Assembly: GCA_015680685.1 (NCBI GenBank)
Contig: MNCI01006084.1
Span: forward strand, 105,804-169,803
DNA: 64,000 nt
Source: Gnetum montanum
Lineage: Eukaryota > Streptophyta > Gnetopsida > Gnetales > Gnetaceae
Direction of reading: 5' to 3'
The translations under genes and the position numbers were made by a program. This document shows positions 44,700 to 55,768 of the stretch, piece by piece. Below the pieces are notes generated by a model. That model had not been told where the DNA came from. It did not search any database and saw only the letters and a program-made list of their open reading frames with translations. Within the stretch, counting starts at the first letter, position 1, and each line of letters begins with the position of its first letter.

Positions 44700-47213
44700 A
44701 GGATTCATGCATGTATGAGACATTGATAATCGTTCATGCCCAAGTCACTAGGTGTCTGTTGGTGGTGCGGTGGCTGGGTAGAAAAATCATTGGTCACACA
44801 CTTGGCTGTTAAATGTATGGTGGGTCAGGGTATGATATGTTTGAACATTATGGATGGCTAGCCCATGATTCCACCCTTGATCATGATATGGTATGCATGG
44901 ATTTGTTTGTCTCCCCATGCTTGTAGATTCATTGGTTGGATTTGGGATTGGAGTACCAATGGATGGTGTCCCTTATGTAGGCTTAGAGGATAGTGGTGGT
45001 GAAAAGGAAGGTGGTGCACTAGATTGGCATTGTGCTAGCTCAGATGATGTGGTGGGTCCATGCGTGGTTTACTTCAACTTACAACCTTTCCTCTAGAAGC
45101 GGTGTTTCCTATGTTGCGATTAATACCCACTAGTGTCGACATGTATATGCACATGTGCAGCACAAGCAGCATTCATTTGTTGATATTGTGATGTGAAACC
45201 TTCCTGTGTCCTTAGTAGTAACATATAATGAGGTGAATTATGAGAATATCAAGGGTAGGATTGATGGTAAGAGGCACGAGGTGGTGATCCTTCAAGGGAT
45301 TCATGAATTGATGATACTCAAGAGAGTGGTAGTGGTAATTAGAAGTAGAGGATGTAGAACTAGTTGGAGAAATAGGGTGTTAAACATACTATTCCTGTGG
45401 TTTTGGTGGGTAGGAAGGATAGGGCTAATTTGATGGTGGCCTTCTCCATGACTGTGGCTATTGTCACTATAGTTGATGACTATGTTGAGGTTGGTAATAA
45501 GTCTTCCTAGTATGGTATGATTGGTTGTGGGACTATCTATAATTACCTTGTGGGAGAGGAAATCTCCTAAGCATCTGCTTTTGCACAAAATTTAGATTTA
45601 AGGCACCTACCCAATACTCCCATAGATGCAACAAGACTAGGCAATGGCCCTTTAGATGATCATATATGCAAATGTCACATCCATTATCTTCATCTATGGT
45701 TGATTCTATAGCCTCACTTTCTTTAGCCATGTTTCCCTTTTGATGAAAAGTGTTCTTAGCTATTTCTTGGTTCTATATCCTTTAATTATTGTGATCACCT
45801 AGCTTATTTTTCATGATCCTCTTCTTGATTATCTCAATGAGAGTTGTGACATTTTTCATATATCCATTTGGACATCCTGTTAAACTTTGCTTCTAATTCA
45901 TCAATAAACTCCTGTATCAGCAAGGTTTTTTATGGGATCATCTTATCAGGATTAGTTTCATTCTCCTTACCATAGATTTGGACCTCCTTCAAATGAAGAG
46001 TTGGGTCCCATTGATATTTCTCAACATTCTCCCATTTACATATCTCTCCTTCTTCTTTTGCCACATGCTCTATTAATTCTTTGATCTGATGGGCTTGGAG
46101 CTCATATAATTACCTTGGGGCATACATCCCAAGGGTTTCTCTTGTTTCATTACAAACTCCATCTATGAGGTGGAATAGTTGCATTTCCTTAGAGAAGCCA
46201 TGGCCTAGGCATCTATTCAATAAAGCATAATATCTATCTAAGGCCATGTCCAAGGGTTCATCTTTTTCTTATTTCCACTTTTGAATCTGTCTCCTTAGGT
46301 TGGACACTCTTGCATAGGTTTAGTATTTCTCATNGTCTTTTTCTTATTTCCACTTTTGAATTTGTCTCCTTAGGTTGGACACTCTTGCATAGGTTTAGTA
46401 TTTCTCATTGAAAAGTTCCAACATTGTAGACCATAGTTAGAATGAATTTGGACTCAATGAAGGATACCACACTTTACCTCTATCAATTAGTATCTTAGAA
46501 AAGAGCTTAAGCTTTTGCCATCCACTTTCAATGTTGTAGTAAGTATAGGCATCATGGAAGGCTTGTTAATGCTATTGTGGATTCGAATCATAGCCTTCTA
46601 CAAATTTAGGAATATTTTTCATGTCAAGCTTATGCAAAAAACTCTTTTTGTGATGCTTGCAAGATATCTTTACTACCTCTATCATTTGCAGTAGGCTCTT
46701 GGTGGCCAAGAAGGGTTCATCATCATCAAACAAGTTGTGATGAAAATCTCTATTTGGTTTATGGTGATGATTTGACTTTTATTCATGTTGATGACCTTGA
46801 GTGTATCTGTGGATTCTACATTTACTTTTATTTTAATCCTTTAGTGGAGCTCTAGCTCTACACCTATGTTCATCTTCATCAAAACTAGACATTGAAGGGG
46901 AAAAAGAAGATGAGGAACTGGAAGAATTTCCATGGCTTCTATGGTGTTCCTCAAGATCCCTTAATTTATCATTTCTTGGTTTTGAGAAGGTCTTAGGCCT
47001 TGAGGCTTTCCCTAGTCTAGGACCTGCATCATCTTCTTCAAGATTTTCTACCTTAGGTGAATGTAGTCTTTGAGTGTCATTAGGGTGGTCATAATCATAA
47101 GAAACCCCTGCATAAGGTTCATCACTCCAATCTTCTTCATCATATATCTCATTATTTCTCTAATGAATGTGTTCACTATGCAACGCATAATCACTTCCAT
47201 GTGAGATAGACAT
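44700..47213 (-). pseudogene. gag of element B
   Basis: Virus-like-particle protein of the Athila-like family. A likely start is at 47213 (MSISHGSDYALHSEH), then a charged Ser-rich N-terminus (SKPRNDKLRDLEEH near 46960), FFATKSLLQMIEVV-like sequence near 46690, and the gag domain at 46640-46000 (MKNIPKFVEGYDSNP, GKVWYPSLSPNS, TMLELFNE). The C-terminal linker runs to about 44700. Stops and shifts are frequent, and a 73-bp assembly-type duplication at 46261-46408 disrupts the domain. It is the only protein-coding region of B. Confidence 0.75.
46261..46408 (+). repeat. 73-bp duplication joined by a single N (likely assembly artefact)
   Basis: 46261-46333 and 46336-46408 are almost identical (one substitution noted, AATCTG against AATTTG) with N at 46334. 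The equivalent gag sequence in F has the segment once. Confidence 0.75.
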
Positions 47214-47320
47214 TGTTCTTAGGTTATGGTTTGTGTGAGATAAGAGTTTCTGAAATATGTATCATTAATACCTTTACAACAATCATGTATATTATAACTA
47301 ATCTAGATAACTAGCACCAT

Positions 47321-47338
47321 CCCCAGCAATGGTGCCAA
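47321..47338 (-). other. Primer-binding site of element B (tRNA-Asp type)
   Basis: The minus strand reads TTGGCACCATTGCTGGGG. Against TGGCGCCGTTGCCGGGG there are three transitions. Confidence 0.8.
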
Positions 47339-48293
47339 TGACGAGTGATGAGGTACCCCTATGCTCAACCATATGAATCACAAGCATTCATGCATGATCT
47401 GGTCAAATCCTGTGGATGGAACTAGTTGTGGCATCTAGATCATTATGTTCTGATCGCATTTTGCTATCTTTCCACTTGGACTAGTGGTAGCTTTGTCATG
47501 TATTGTTTAGTCCAAAATGAGGTGTGTGGTGTTGTTTAATCTCTACACTACTCCTAATGATGATAAAGAGATGAATTAATTAAACTAATGAATGATAGAA
47601 AACAAGATCTAAACTAGCCTATGTGCGATGAATACTTGCACTTAATTATTCGTACATGTCTTGGATTTCATGAGGCTACTTCTAGGATTACTAAGCAAAT
47701 GTCACTAGTTATGCCAAACAATACACTTCTAGACTACCAAGTATCTACACTTAAATGCTTGTGATTAAGGCATACACATTCTGCTTAATAATAGGAATAG
47801 TAAATGGTAATAAATGGAAATGTTTAACTAAAGAAAGTAGTAAATAATTAAAGCTGTAAATAATCTAAGTGGATGTTGCAATGATGAGAGTAATCTCAAT
47901 ATTTATTTCCAATCATGTAACATGTCCAAGTACGTCACACTCGAACAAAGATGTCATACAATTACGAACATCACACTGCAAGCATTCAAAAAATATTCTA
48001 ACTCTAGAGAAAATAAACTACAAGAGCTCTGCTACTCTAACTGAAAAACTATGAAACCAATGCCAAATCGAGAGCCTAGGCACTATATTTATAGGGCAAC
48101 GTAGACCCCCTGACATCATAAATCTGATGTTACATACCCAACGTAGTAGCCCTAATGTCACATACCCAATGTTGCAGCTTTGACATTGCATATCCAACAT
48201 TAGGGCTCCAACATCAAGGCATCGATATCAAGGCTCTAATACAAGGCTCTGATAACAAGGCTCCAATGTTAAGGCTAGGCAAATTATACATCA
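47339..48293 (-). repeat. 5' LTR of element B (955 bp)
   Basis: TGACGAGTGATGAGGTACCC ... AATTATACATCA, collinear with 41829-42760. A TATA box is at 48085-48094 (minus). About 48195-48280 holds tandem units of the form CAAGGCTCTGATA. Confidence 0.85.
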
Positions 48294-48865
48294 TTAAATG
48301 CCAACAAGATGATGTAATGATTTCTAGAATGGAGGGATGTCAACAATGGATTCAACCACTGGAATCCTTTGACATTTGGGGCATTGATTTCATACGTCTC
48401 ATCACACCCATGTCAAATGAAAAGGTGTACATCATAGTTTTTGTTGACTATTGTACAAAATGAATAGAAATAGTAGCTATCATTGATTGTACATCTTCTA
48501 TTACTACTTGGTAAAATGTTGTAAATAGGTTTGGTATGCCACATGCATTAATTTTTGATAATGGAACTTACTTTACAAGCATTACCTTTCGGAAGCTCAT
48601 GCAATGCTTGGGGGTTGAACATAAATTCACAACACCCTTCCACCCCCAAGCTAATGGTCAAGCTAAGGTTACCAATAAGGAAATCATAAGAATTCTAACA
48701 AGAACTATTAGGAAATATAGGAAAGACTGGAGCACAAAACTCAACGATGCCCTTTGGGCCTACCGCTTAACATGGGATCTTCTTATAGGCTACTCTCCCT
48801 ATGAGCTTGTGTACAAAAAATTACCAACACTTCCTATTCAATCTGAGCTTCGTACACTTTGAACA
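48294..48865 (+). pseudogene. Integrase catalytic core of element A
   Basis: DDE strand-transferase core. FDIWGIDFIRLITPMSNEKV gives the first Asp (48385), ALIFDNGTYFTSITFRKLM the second (48555), then FHPQANGQAKVTNKEIIRIL near 48640-48690. The catalytic Glu expected after NGQ-A/V is Lys here (AAG). Then WSTKLNDALWAYRLTWDLL and GYSPYELVYKKL. One stop after YCTK. The sequence resembles Athila integrases. The domain resumes here after the 6.5-kb B insertion. Confidence 0.85.
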
Positions 48866-49274
48866 GCCTATGACCTCAACCTTGACTTGATTCTAGCACA
48901 AAAAGAAAGACTAATGAATCTCAAACTACTGGATGAAAATAAATTAGTAGCCCTATCATCTAACAAGTTGCACAAAGCTTACAATAAAAAGCGTCATGAC
49001 CTTAAAACTAGAAAAGTCAAATTTCAATCGAGAGATAAGTTTCTCTACTACAACCCCACACACGTACCTCAATGAACTAAGTTTTAAACATTGTGGAAAG
49101 GACCTTACATCATTTATGAAACTTTTTCTTCTAGGTCCATGATGATCTACAAACTTGAGAGCCCAAATAAGAAACAGCTAGTCAACATCCAACAAATCAA
49201 ACCTTTCCATGAGCATAAGCCAAAAAATACAATAAATGCCACACCGAATAGACAACCATTCTCCATATTTTAGA
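48866..49274 (+). pseudogene. Integrase C-terminal region of element A
   Basis: LNLDLILAQKERLMNLKLLD then KAYNKKRHDLKTRKVKF and DKFLYYN, then GPYIIYETF...YKLESPNKKQLVNIQQIKPF. This is the integrase C-terminal module with the typical GPY-type motif. No chromodomain follows, as expected for the Athila/Tat branch. Stops at about 48860 and 49075. Confidence 0.75.
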
Positions 49275-51263
49275 TCTCCTCCTTTCAACTTAGTCATGGG
49301 AGAGATGGTCATCCATGCTAACCATATAAGTGGCTCCTCTATTTTTCAATTTTTTGTTTTACACATTTTGTTTTTTACACATCTCTTGTTTTACAATTTT
49401 TTGTTTTACACATTTTTTATTTTACATCTTCTTATTTTCATGTTATTAATCTTTTCTAATTTTTGTTTTACATCATCATTAGTACATTTGCTATTTCTTG
49501 AATATTTTACACTTTCTTTTATATTTTCTTTTATTTTAATCTAGTGTGATTTTCTAACTTTTTGTTAATAAGTGCCAGGTACAATGGTAATGTGTTGATT
49601 GATGATGATATGTACTATTTTTGTTATTTCATTGTTGGTGTTTGGTTTCTGACTTTGAATTTCATGAGGAATGATTAGGACATGGTTTCCTTATCATGCA
49701 ATAGGCAGTGAGTCCACAACATCCACCCATCCACAAACTCTATGATTTTCCTTATTCTAGAAATGTGCAGCTCCTTTTTCATTAATAGAAATTTAAAAAA
49801 TTTGTAACTTTGGTAGTTTCTGGAATTGGAAAGGATTCAAAGGTTTAGATAGGGTGTGGCTTCAAGGGGATTCAATATTCTTTGTGCCTTTCTATTTGCC
49901 TGGGTGCATATGTGTTTTCATAGATTTCTTACCATTTTGTGTCAACCAATAAAAGGAAGTTGAATAAGTCTTTGCATGGTGTGGTTCTCATAAGAAAAAA
50001 AAATGATGGGAATTCAAAGCACATCCCTCATACAAAATAAATGCATACATCGTTGCATGGTGTGGTTCCCATTTCAAGAAAAATGATGGAAATTCAAAGC
50101 ACAACCCTTAGAAAAAATAAATAGGCTACAAGAACTGGTTATGGGTCTAGTCCTATTTAACTAAGGTTCTTCCTCAATTTCTAATTCTCTTTTCTTCTCT
50201 AATAAGGAATGATGGTTGTTCCATGGGAACACTCTTGTGTCTCAGTGGAGGGACTAATCTTAGAATATCGATGCAAATTCATTGAATGTGGTTGGTTTTG
50301 GTCTAGACTAAGGATGGATCCTATCAAGTCATTTAACTATAAAATCCACAAGGGACTTCATGTAACCTTAATTAGGAACTCCATTTCACTCTCTCCTTCA
50401 TCCATCTATGCTTTCCATGTCTCACCTCACTGCTAGTTTCATGTTCTTGTTCTATGTCCTACTTTGATGTGTCATAATTCTTAGTTAGTTCTTCTGGGTT
50501 TTTGCACTTAACCTTCTATAACCATTAATCATCCATGAAGCCCATGGACTCTTTGGTTTGAAGTTATGCAAGGGCATAAAAGGCCTGTGCCTACTTTGGG
50601 AAGGACCCACTTACATATCTTTTGGTTAGGTTAGTTAAGTTATTCACCCTTAGACACTCTTACAATCAAATTCTTTTTGTTTACCACATCAATGACATCC
50701 AATTGTGCACATATTTGCAACATTTTTCAATGAACTTTCTTTTTTATTGTTGTGAATTCTTACACCCTCTTTAAATATTTTCCTTATGTTGAAATTTCTT
50801 CAAATTTAATGGACTGCTTATTTATTTTACTCTATTTGTCAATCTTCCCACTAACACTACTCAAGGAATGAGTGTAACCACCAACAAAACAAGGCATTTA
50901 ACCACTATGTGTTACACATTGCATACTAATTCATGATTCTATTGTGACTGCAATGGAAAGTATGGATTGGAAGTAGGACTATCTTCACCAAGGATGATGC
51001 AACAGTACAACACAATGAGGATTTTTCATGATCATTGGAACTTCTTTAGCTACCAACTGTTGGATGTTAGTGTTGTCTGAGGTGTTCCCTTCTCTTATCA
51101 TGGATACCCAATTTTGTAAAGATTGTATCTCTGTATACTTGGGCACTCAAATTCTATTATTCCATTTCAGTTAGTTTGTATGTCAGTCAATAATCCCATA
51201 CCTACCCAATATTTTTTAAAGAAATTGTTCCTTCTCTTCTTCACTCGAGGATGAGTTTTCATT
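49275..51263 (+). other. 3' interior of element A with a short conserved frame
   Basis: T-rich sequence (49330-49560, repeats of TTTTACA), then the family 3' interior. A 75-codon frame at 50209-50436 contains CGWFWSRLRMDPIKSF and IHKGLHVTLIRNSISLS, matching D's 35263-35523 frame. No membrane segment or known domain. Confidence 0.65.
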
Positions 51264-51277
51264 CAGTCATGGAGGTA
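51264..51277 (+). other. Polypurine tract region of element A
   Basis: AGTCATGGAGGTA directly precedes the LTR start TGATGAATC. The intact family form, seen in B and D, is GTCGTGGGGGTA. Confidence 0.65.
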
Positions 51278-51535
51278 TGATGAATCACATTGTTTCATTT
51301 GCTCTGATGTTGAAGCCCAGATGCAATGTCAGGTATCTAACATTGGGGGTATATGCTAGCCTATAAATATAACACCTAGGCTTCTGATTAGCATAAAGTT
51401 TTTGCAATTTCTAGTTAGAGTAGTGAAGCTCTTGTAGTTTACTTTCTCAAGAGTTAGAATATTTTTTGAGTGACCATAGAAGGAGTTTAAATGTGTACAA
51501 TTTTTTATTCAAACACTGATGTACCTAAATCTAAA
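51278..51535 (+). repeat. Truncated 3' LTR of element A
   Basis: Matches the first third of 35602-36432, including the TATA box at 51361-51370, then breaks off after ACTGATGTACCT. Confidence 0.8.
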
Positions 51536-51571
51536 AAAAGTTTGTTTTTATTCCTATCATATTGTTGTGTA
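51536..51571 (-). repeat. Inverted LTR scrap at the A/D junction
   Basis: GTTTGTTTTTATTCCTATCA and what follows resembles the LTR in the opposite orientation (compare 34105-34140). It sits between A's truncated LTR and D's interior. Confidence 0.55.
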
Positions 51572-51795
51572 AGCAAAAAGACACAAAGAATATTGAATTC
51601 CCTTGAAATCACACCCTGTTCAAACCTTTGAATTCTTTCCAAATCTAAAAACTACCAAAGTCAGAAATTCATTATAGTTTTATTAATAAAAAAGGAACTG
51701 CACATTTCTAAAAGAAGGAAAACCATAGATTTTGTAGATGGGTGAATGTTGTGGACTCACTGCCTATTGCATGAGAAAGAAAACATGTCCTAATT

Positions 51796-52690
51796 ATAGG
51801 GCCACTAATCAATTATCATCTAGCAAGTTGAGACTTATTAATCTTTCTTTTTGTGCTAGACTCAAGTCAAGGTCAAGGTCATAGGCTGTTGAAAGTGTAT
51901 GGAGCTCGGATTGAATAGAAAGTATTGATAATTTTTTGTACACAAGCTCATAGGGAGACTAGCCTATAGGAAGTTTCCATGTTAAGTGGTAGGCCTAAAG
52001 TGCATCGTTGAGTTTCATGCTCTAGTCGTTCCTATATTTACTAATAATTTTTGTTAGAATCCTTGTGATTTCCTTATTGGTAACCCCAGCTTGACCATTG
52101 GCTTGGGGGTGGTAGGGTGTTATGAATTTATTTTTAACCCCCAAGCATTGCATGATCTTCCGAAAAGTAATGCTTGTAAAGTGAGTTCCATTATCAAAAA
52201 TTAATGCATGTGGTACACCTTACAAAATGTTTTTGTACAAACTGAGTAGCAGTAGAAAATATACAGTCGATGACGACTGCTACTTTTACCCATTTTGTAC
52301 AATAGTTAATAGTGACTATGATGTACACCTTTCCATTTGACATGGGTGTAATGGAACCCATAAAATCAATGCCCTAGATGTTGAAGGGTTCCAGTGGTTG
52401 AATCCATTGTTGAGATCCCTCCATTTGAGCAATCATTCCACCATCTCCTTGGTAGCATTTACAAAAGTGGACATATTGATGAACATCTTTGAAGATTATT
52501 GGCCAATAATACCTTGCCATCAAGATTTTAATTTTCGTGCATCTCTTAGCATATTGGCCCCCATAAGCACCTTCATAAGTGTCTTGGACAACATGTAGTT
52601 GATCAACATCAAGAACAAACCATCGAACTAGCCATCGATGCACACCTTGTAGAGGTGTCCATTGATTTCCATGAAGTGTTTTACTTGGTG
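51796..52690 (-). pseudogene. Integrase of element D
   Basis: Read leftward: zinc-binding part WLVRWFVLDVDQLHVVQDTY and HVHFCKCYQGDGG-like end (52640-52440), then MEGSQQWIQPLEPFNIxGID (52430-52370), the core with LIFDNGTHF (about 52195) and HPQANGQAGVTN (about 52110), where the catalytic Glu is Gly, then SPYELVYKKLSILSIQSELH (51960-51890). It ends near 51796, where the integrase C-terminus has been lost: the sequence jumps to 3' interior matching A's about 49670, a deletion of roughly 0.7 kb. Stops throughout. Confidence 0.8.
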
Positions 52691-52859
52691 AAGAAACTAT
52701 TGTTTCTTTTGGTGATATAACCTTTGTGACATCTCTTGAGTAAGAAGATAGGTGAGAATGCCATCATATCATTTAAGCTCATTGGGAAATTATTCATTTA
52801 TAGCCCCACCAAAGAGGAGTTCATCAAGAAACTAGTCAGATAATGAGCTTTCTTCCTCT

Positions 52860-53245
52860 TTGTTGTTCAATCACAATTGAGACAAGTGATTAACAACCAC
52901 ATTCTTGGTGCCCTTTCGATCTACCATTGTAAGACTGAATTCTTGTAAGATCACCAACCACCATATGACATGAGGGCTGACTATTGACTTATTCATCAGA
53001 ACGCAGATGGCACTATGATCCATGTGCACAATCACCTTGTATCGAAGCACATAATGCCTAAACGTTTCTAGATCAAACACCACTACCATCAATTCTTTTT
53101 TTGTGGTGGTGTAGTCCAATTATGCACCCACAATGCTTTTCTAGCATAATGGATGTAATATGGATGTTTCCTGTCATCCATCTACATAAGCATAGCTTCA
53201 AAGGCATAATTTGATGCATTCATCATAACATGAAATGGTTTGGAC
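52860..53245 (-). pseudogene. RNase H of element D
   Basis: MNASNYAFEAMLM-like start near 53220, YTTTKKELMVVVFDLETF (53110), RYKVIVHMDHSAICVLMNKS (53010), WWLVILQEFSLTMVDRKGTK and VVNHLSQL at the end (52880). The part 53119-52871 is one open 82-codon frame. It aligns with 41053-41430 of element A. Confidence 0.8.
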
Positions 53246-53249
53246 CAAT

Positions 53250-54094
53250 CAGGTGCTTATAGGATTTGAGTTTCTACAATTTTTTTTAGTTGCTAGAATG
53301 CTTTTGACATTTATTGGTCCAGACAAATGGAGCATCTTTCTTTGTTAACTCAACCAACAGTTTTGTGATCTTAGAGAAATTCTCTATGAATCATTGGTAG
53401 TGGCCAGTATGTCCAACAAATGACTAAACATCTTTGACAGTTTCTGGTTGGTGGGTAATTCCTTGGATGATCCTTATTTTTTTCGAGTCTACCTCAATTC
53501 TTATTTATGATATTCTATGCCTTAATATAGTGCCTTCCTCAACCATCAGATGGCTCTTTTGTTAATTGAGCCGAAGGTTTGTTTCCACACATCTTTTTAG
53601 CACTTGCTTAAGGTGTTCTAGGGCTTCCTCAAATGTAGCTCCATAGGTGAAGAAGTCATCCATGAAGATTTCCATACCACTAATGACCTACTATTGGAAA
53701 ATGCTCAAGACCAAGAATTGGAATGTAGCAAGGGCATTGCCTAGACCAAAAGGCATCTTGCGATATGCAAAATTCCCCCAGGAACTTATGAATGTTGTCT
53801 TGCCCTAGTTCTTTGGCACAATTAGGATTTGGTTATAGCCACTATACCATCCAAAAAACTATAATAATAATGATTAGATATTGTATCTAATACCTGATCA
53901 ATGAATGACAATGGAAAATGGTCCTTGAATGTTACCATATTTAGTAGTCAAAAATTGATGCAAACCCACCACTTGCCACCTTTTTGGGCACAATAATGAG
54001 TGGACTAACCCACTCACTATCCAACACCCTACTTGGAGGAGCTATTCAATTTCCTCCTTGATGATCTACTTCAATTTTGGGTTTAATCACCTTT
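53250..54094 (-). pseudogene. Reverse transcriptase of element D, main part
   Basis: Read leftward: SEWVSPLIIV-like (54010), YSGYNQI-type (53840), SWGNFAYRKMPFGLGNALAT (53780-53720), the active site MEIFMDDFFT (about 53670), then EEALEHLKQVLKRCVETNLR (53640-53570) and GRYWPLPMIHREFL-type sequence near 53400. Frame breaks and stops are present. The N-terminal part is separated by element E and lies at 62988-63190. Confidence 0.8.
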
Positions 54095-54099
54095 GTGGT
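54095..54099 (+). repeat. Target-site duplication of element E, left (GTGGT)
   Basis: GTGGT directly precedes LTR start TGAAACACC and recurs at 62983-62987 directly after LTR end AATACA. Confidence 0.85.
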
Positions 54100-54512
54100 T
54101 GAAACACCACTAATTTTAGCTTAGCACTCTAAAAGTAAAAAGGATTCAGGCACTTTTGAGCATTCAAAGGGAAAAATTTGGCTAAGGCATTGAGCTCACA
54201 CCCAACCTGCCCAAGGCAGTTTGCTCACCCTCAACATGAATAAATCCAAGCAGCATCAAAATCAAAAGCAGAGGACAATTGCTCAAAGTTTAGAAAAAAA
54301 TTCCAACATTCAGCGTCCAACATCGCAAGTTTCTTGGTCACGCTGCAAGTCATGCTGAGCATGACCACAATGTGTCCTACCCAAAACAGGCTTCAAACTA
54401 GACATATTCAAGCTCAAATTTCTAGATCCAGATCACACACAGGCACATAGCAATTGTACTTAGAAAAAAGCTTCAAAAATTTGAAATTTGGTGTCAAAAA
54501 TTACATACTCAG

Positions 54513-54631
54513 GCTCAGGTCATGCTAAGGTTACGCCCAGCGTGACTCACGCTCAGGTCAAGCCCAGCGTGACTCACGCTCAGGTCATGCCCAGCGTGAC
54601 TCATGCTGAGGTCATGCCCAACGTGACTGAA
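54513..54631 (+). repeat. 27-bp U3 tandem array in the E LTR
   Basis: Three exact-length 27-bp units of GCTCAGGTCATGCCCAGCGT + GACTCAC, preceded by one longer unit. Each contains GCGTGAC and a TGACTCA-type core. The right LTR has a shorter, rearranged version (61831-61920). Confidence 0.75.
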
Positions 54632-55110
54632 GCATGACTATCGATCACGCTCGCGCAAAAATACTTCAAACGCACACTAAAGACACACTAAAGCCCAGAC
54701 AACTCACATTGGAAGCCCTGGTCAAACAGAGATGCCTCGAACAGCCTCAAATCGACACATCGACATCCTGCAACACTCGATCCATGGTCAAGCGAGCCGG
54801 GTCAAATTTCTCTTGTTGTACATTTCATTGTAAATCCCCATTTGTGGGCATGTCAGGTCCTCATGGTCTAAATTAAATGTACTTTCATGGGCTTGAATAA
54901 CCCACGAGTTGTAAAATACAATGTATCTGGTCGAGAACGTAGCTTGCTGACACACATCCAACTCTTACCGACACACATCCAACTCTTGCCAACACACATC
55001 CAACTTGTCCACAACTGTCCACCGGACACGTGTCACTTTATTCATTTTTCTCTCATCCCCCAACCGTTGATTCCATTCATGAATTCCGTGCCCGAGCCCG
55101 ACCCCGTTCC

Positions 55111-55118
55111 TATAAATA
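55111..55118 (+). promoter_or_regulatory. LTR TATA box, element E 5' LTR
   Basis: TATAAATA in context GTTCCTATAAATACCTTGTT. It is conserved at 62401-62408 in the other LTR. Confidence 0.7.
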
Positions 55119-55768
55119 CCTTGTTAATGCAGTTAAACGAGGTCAACAATTTTGAAGGTTGGCGGCTTGGGAAGTATCGACTAGCATCCTAGGATGCTCA
55201 AACACACTTGACTCCTAGCATCCGAACACTTCAGGCATCATCTTGGGGCTTAGTGCTTGACTTTCCATCCATACGCGCAGCTATGCTTTGACCGGTGCAC
55301 ATTCTTGTTTAAAAAATACAATATAGTTTATTATTGCTTGCCATTTACATTGTTTACTCTATTTATGTTTTGTTTACAATATAGCTTTGTTTACGGTTCA
55401 TTTACAATTCAGTATCTGTTTACGCTCTATGCTCTGTTTACATTTTGTGTCGCTGTTTGCATTCCATTTACATTCTGTTTATGATAACCCCAGCGTTAGC
55501 TGTAGGTTATGCTGGGGGAAGTCCTTGGTTGATTTGTGTGCAAACCATCCAAGGCACTCTACCTTTGTTCTCTTTTCCAGCTTTCCCTTAAGCAAAGGTA
55601 GTATAAGCTGTGCCTGCCCAACCATCTTTTGGTGTTTTTTTTTTCCTTCCAGCCTTACACCAATGATTTAGGTTAGTACAGTTTTTGGCCCTAGAAGGAT
55701 GGCCTACCTTGTTTATCATCTTGTTGAAACATACCCAACTAATGTTTCCAAACACTGAAACTGAAATC

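Larger units (their letters stand above)
41829..48293 (-). mobile_element. Element B: gag-only Athila-like element nested in A's integrase
   Basis: Minus-strand order: LTR 48293-47339, tRNA-Asp PBS 47338-47321, gag (47213-about 45740), Pro-rich linker (to about 44700), 3' interior, polypurine tract (42772-42761), LTR 42760-41829. About 44690 joins linker sequence straight to 3' interior sequence that in A lies downstream of integrase, so protease, RT, RNase H and integrase are deleted. The target duplication is not resolvable; the flanks are CGATGT and TTAAATG, and D shows AAATG at the intact site. The two LTRs differ by many transitions, so the insertion is not recent. Confidence 0.85.
35602..51535 (+). 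mobile_element. Element A: Athila-like LTR retrotransposon, split by element B
   Basis: Plus-strand order: 5' LTR 35602-36432, tRNA-Asp PBS 36434-36451, gag, protease, RT, RNase H, integrase (split at 41828/48294 by B), 3' interior, polypurine tract 51264-51277, and a truncated 3' LTR (51278-about 51535). It is inserted in D's 3' interior. The right junction is rearranged: the 3' two thirds of the 3' LTR and about 250 bp of D are missing, and a 35-bp inverted LTR scrap fills the join. Confidence 0.85.
54100..55680 (+). repeat. 5' LTR of element E (1581 bp)
   Basis: TGAAACACCACTAATTTTAG ... GATTTAGGTTAGTACA. It contains a 27-bp tandem array in U3 (54513-54631), a TATA box (55111), and a U5 rich in TGTTTACA-type motifs (55336-55490). 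It is collinear with 61421-62982. Confidence 0.92.

Noticed and set aside
41824-48298. Clean target duplication for element B
   Set aside because: The flanks GATGT and TTAAA/AAATG do not match well enough to call, although the interrupted integrase frame proves the insertion.
55257-55671. Open frames rich in Phe/Leu/Cys in the E LTR, repeated at 62660-63064
   Set aside because: They are translations of the TTTACA-rich U5. The two LTR copies resemble each other because LTRs are duplicated, not because of coding constraint.
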